NCBI RefSeq assembly: GCF_036250695.1
Contig: NZ_CP109427.1
Location: 1,426,001-1,490,000, forward strand
Origin: Streptomyces sp. NBC_01497
GTDB lineage: Bacteria; Actinomycetota; Actinomycetes; Streptomycetales; Streptomycetaceae
DNA length: 64,000 nt
Direction of reading: 5' to 3'
Under the pieces are notes generated by a model. It had not been told where the DNA came from. It did not search any database and was given only the letters and a program-made list of their open reading frames with translations. Within the stretch, counting starts at the first letter, position 1. Every line of letters begins with the position of its first letter. Positions 63,153 to 64,000 of the stretch are shown here, piece by piece. The position numbers and the translations under genes were made by a program.

Positions 63153-63335
63153 GGACAGCGCTAGCGACACGGGCCGCGGGCGCACGGGCCCGGCACGGGC
63201 GGCAGGCAGGCCGGCGCCCGCTCCCCCCGCAGGAGGCCCGCGGCGCGACAGGGACAGCGATAGGGACAGCGCTAGCGACACGGGCCGCGGGCGCACGGGC
63301 CCGGCACGGGCGGCAGGCAGGCCGGCGCCCGCTCC
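63114..63335. repeat. Perfect 111-bp tandem duplication at the 3' end of the GntR gene
   Basis: Bases 63114-63224 and 63225-63335 are identical. Each copy contains AGGGACAGCG twice and the 8-bp palindrome CGCTAGCG. The first copy holds the last codons and the TAG stop of the regulator gene; the second lies wholly beyond it. Identity over the full length points to a recent event. Confidence 0.92.
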
Positions 63336-63640
63336 CTCCGATGCCCCCGCCTGCTCCGGCCGGCACCCCCGGCCCCGCGCGCCGCGTCCGCTCGCACGCC
63401 CCTCGTCCGGTTCGCACGCCCGCAGGCGTCCGCTCGGACGCCCGCCGCGTCCGCACCGGCACACTCTGCCCCCCTTCCGAGACTCCCTGAGGTCGGCCCG
63501 GGCCCGCCGCGCTCCGGGACGCGGGCAGGGACGGCCCGGGGGAATCCGCGTGTGCCGCACCCGCCCGCTTGCTACCGTCCGGCCGGAGGAACAAGCGCGG
63601 CCCCGCCCGGGCCGCCGAGCCCGAGGAGGACCCGATCACC
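63336..63640. other. 305-bp stretch without a gene
   Basis: Extremely C/G-rich sequence with short repeats (CGTCCGCTCG types, 63385-63450). No reading frame is supported. At the right end, GAGGAGGA (63623-63630) is a strong ribosome site for the final gene. Confidence 0.45.
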
Positions 63641-64000
63641 GTGCGTGTCAAGGAATTCGACCATCTGGTGCTGAACGTCAGCGACGTGGAGCGCTCCCTC
63701 GCCTTCTACTGCGGGCCGCTCGGACTCGAACCCGTACGGGTGGCGGAGTGGCGGGCCGGCAAGGCGCCGTTCCCGTCCGTGCGGGTCACCGCCTCGACCA
63801 TCATCGATCTGACGGACCGGCCGCGCGGCGAGTCCAACGTGGACCACATCTGCCTGGTGGTCGAGCCGCTGGACTGGCAGGAGGTCATCGACTCCGGCGA
63901 GTTCACCGTCATCGAGGGACCGGTCGGCCGGTACGGCGCGCGCGGCAGCGCCCAGTCGGTGTACGTGAGCGACCCGGACGGCAACACGGTGGAGCTGCGC
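63641..64000 (+). CDS. VOC superfamily (glyoxalase/bleomycin-resistance-like) protein, 3' end outside window
   Basis: A GTG at 63641 follows GAGGAGGA and opens a frame that is still open at the right edge (120 codons). It reads VRVKEFDHLVLNVSDVERSL, then AFYCGPLGLEPVRV, NVDHICLVVEPLDW, and YVSDPDGNTVELR. These are the metal-binding histidines (DHLVLNV, VDHICLV) and the terminal E in DPDGNTVEL of a VOC-fold enzyme with paired beta-alpha-beta-beta-beta units. Members include glyoxalases, dioxygenases and drug-binding proteins; no finer call is possible. It is apparently the start of an operon running out of the window. Confidence 0.85.
   Translation, partial: MRVKEFDHLVLNVSDVERSLAFYCGPLGLEPVRVAEWRAGKAPFPSVRVTASTIIDLTDRPRGESNVDHICLVVEPLDWQEVIDSGEFTVIEGPVGRYGARGSAQSVYVSDPDGNTVELR

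Overview
The window is chromosomal DNA from a high-GC actinomycete, almost certainly Streptomyces or a close relative. The evidence is the extreme G+C at third codon positions, many GTG starts behind GGAGG-type ribosome sites, frequent ATGA/GTGA stop-start overlaps, sugar ABC importers that lack their own ATPase gene, a GH46 chitosanase, a GlcP-type glucose permease and the allantoin/malate-synthase arrangement known from streptomycetes. No rRNA, tRNA, CRISPR array, phage module or intact insertion sequence was found.

Layout. (1) 1-2.6 kb is a worn segment: the end of a CPBP membrane protease, a truncated TetR gene, a small membrane protein and a collapsed IS630-type transposase. (2) 2.6-12.1 kb is a one-direction catabolic cluster: an NMT1/THI5-like ABC importer, a beta-hydroxyacid dehydrogenase, an SDR and a HyuA/HyuB (ATP-dependent hydantoinase/oxoprolinase-type) pair. 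Its substrate is unknown. (3) 12.2-14.3 kb has a Tat-exported beta-propeller-like protein and an IS5/IS4-like transposase remnant. (4) 14.3-22.1 kb holds redox and stress genes: FAD oxidoreductase, SRPBCC protein, SDR, zinc alcohol dehydrogenase, DUF2231-Rieske fusion and Dps. (5) 22.4-29.3 kb is a sugar or polyol importer operon with a ROK sugar kinase, a GntR regulator and a divergent Gfo/Idh/MocA dehydrogenase. (6) 29.5-38.8 kb has a P450 and then an amino-sugar operon: ROK regulator, binding protein, two permeases, GH3 N-acetylhexosaminidase and NagA. A DHFR-like protein follows, and then a GH2 beta-mannosidase. (7) 41.8-57.0 kb is a purine-ring scavenging region: allantoicase, allantoinase, IclR regulator, MobA-like nucleotidyltransferase, malate synthase, 8-oxoguanine-deaminase-like amidohydrolase, uricase, and a fused OHCU decarboxylase/HIU hydrolase. 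GlcP and a chitosanase sit inside it. (8) 57.1-64.0 kb carries two enolase-superfamily sugar-acid dehydratases on either side of a decayed PknG-like kinase and binding-protein pair, a FadR-type GntR regulator, a 111-bp tandem duplication, and the start of a VOC protein.

How the genes work together. The purine genes describe a route from 8-oxoguanine or urate through HIU, OHCU and allantoin to allantoate, ureidoglycolate and glyoxylate, which malate synthase would then condense with acetyl-CoA. Three separated promoters of this set (allantoinase/IclR, malate synthase, and the HIU/uricase operon) carry the same palindrome, TTCAAC-N5-GTTGAA or a near copy. This suggests one IclR (AllR-like) regulon. 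The most unusual protein is the OHCU/HIU fusion, whose HIU-hydrolase domain is interrupted by about 90 residues of Thr/Pro/Ala-rich sequence encoded partly by a 9-bp tandem repeat.
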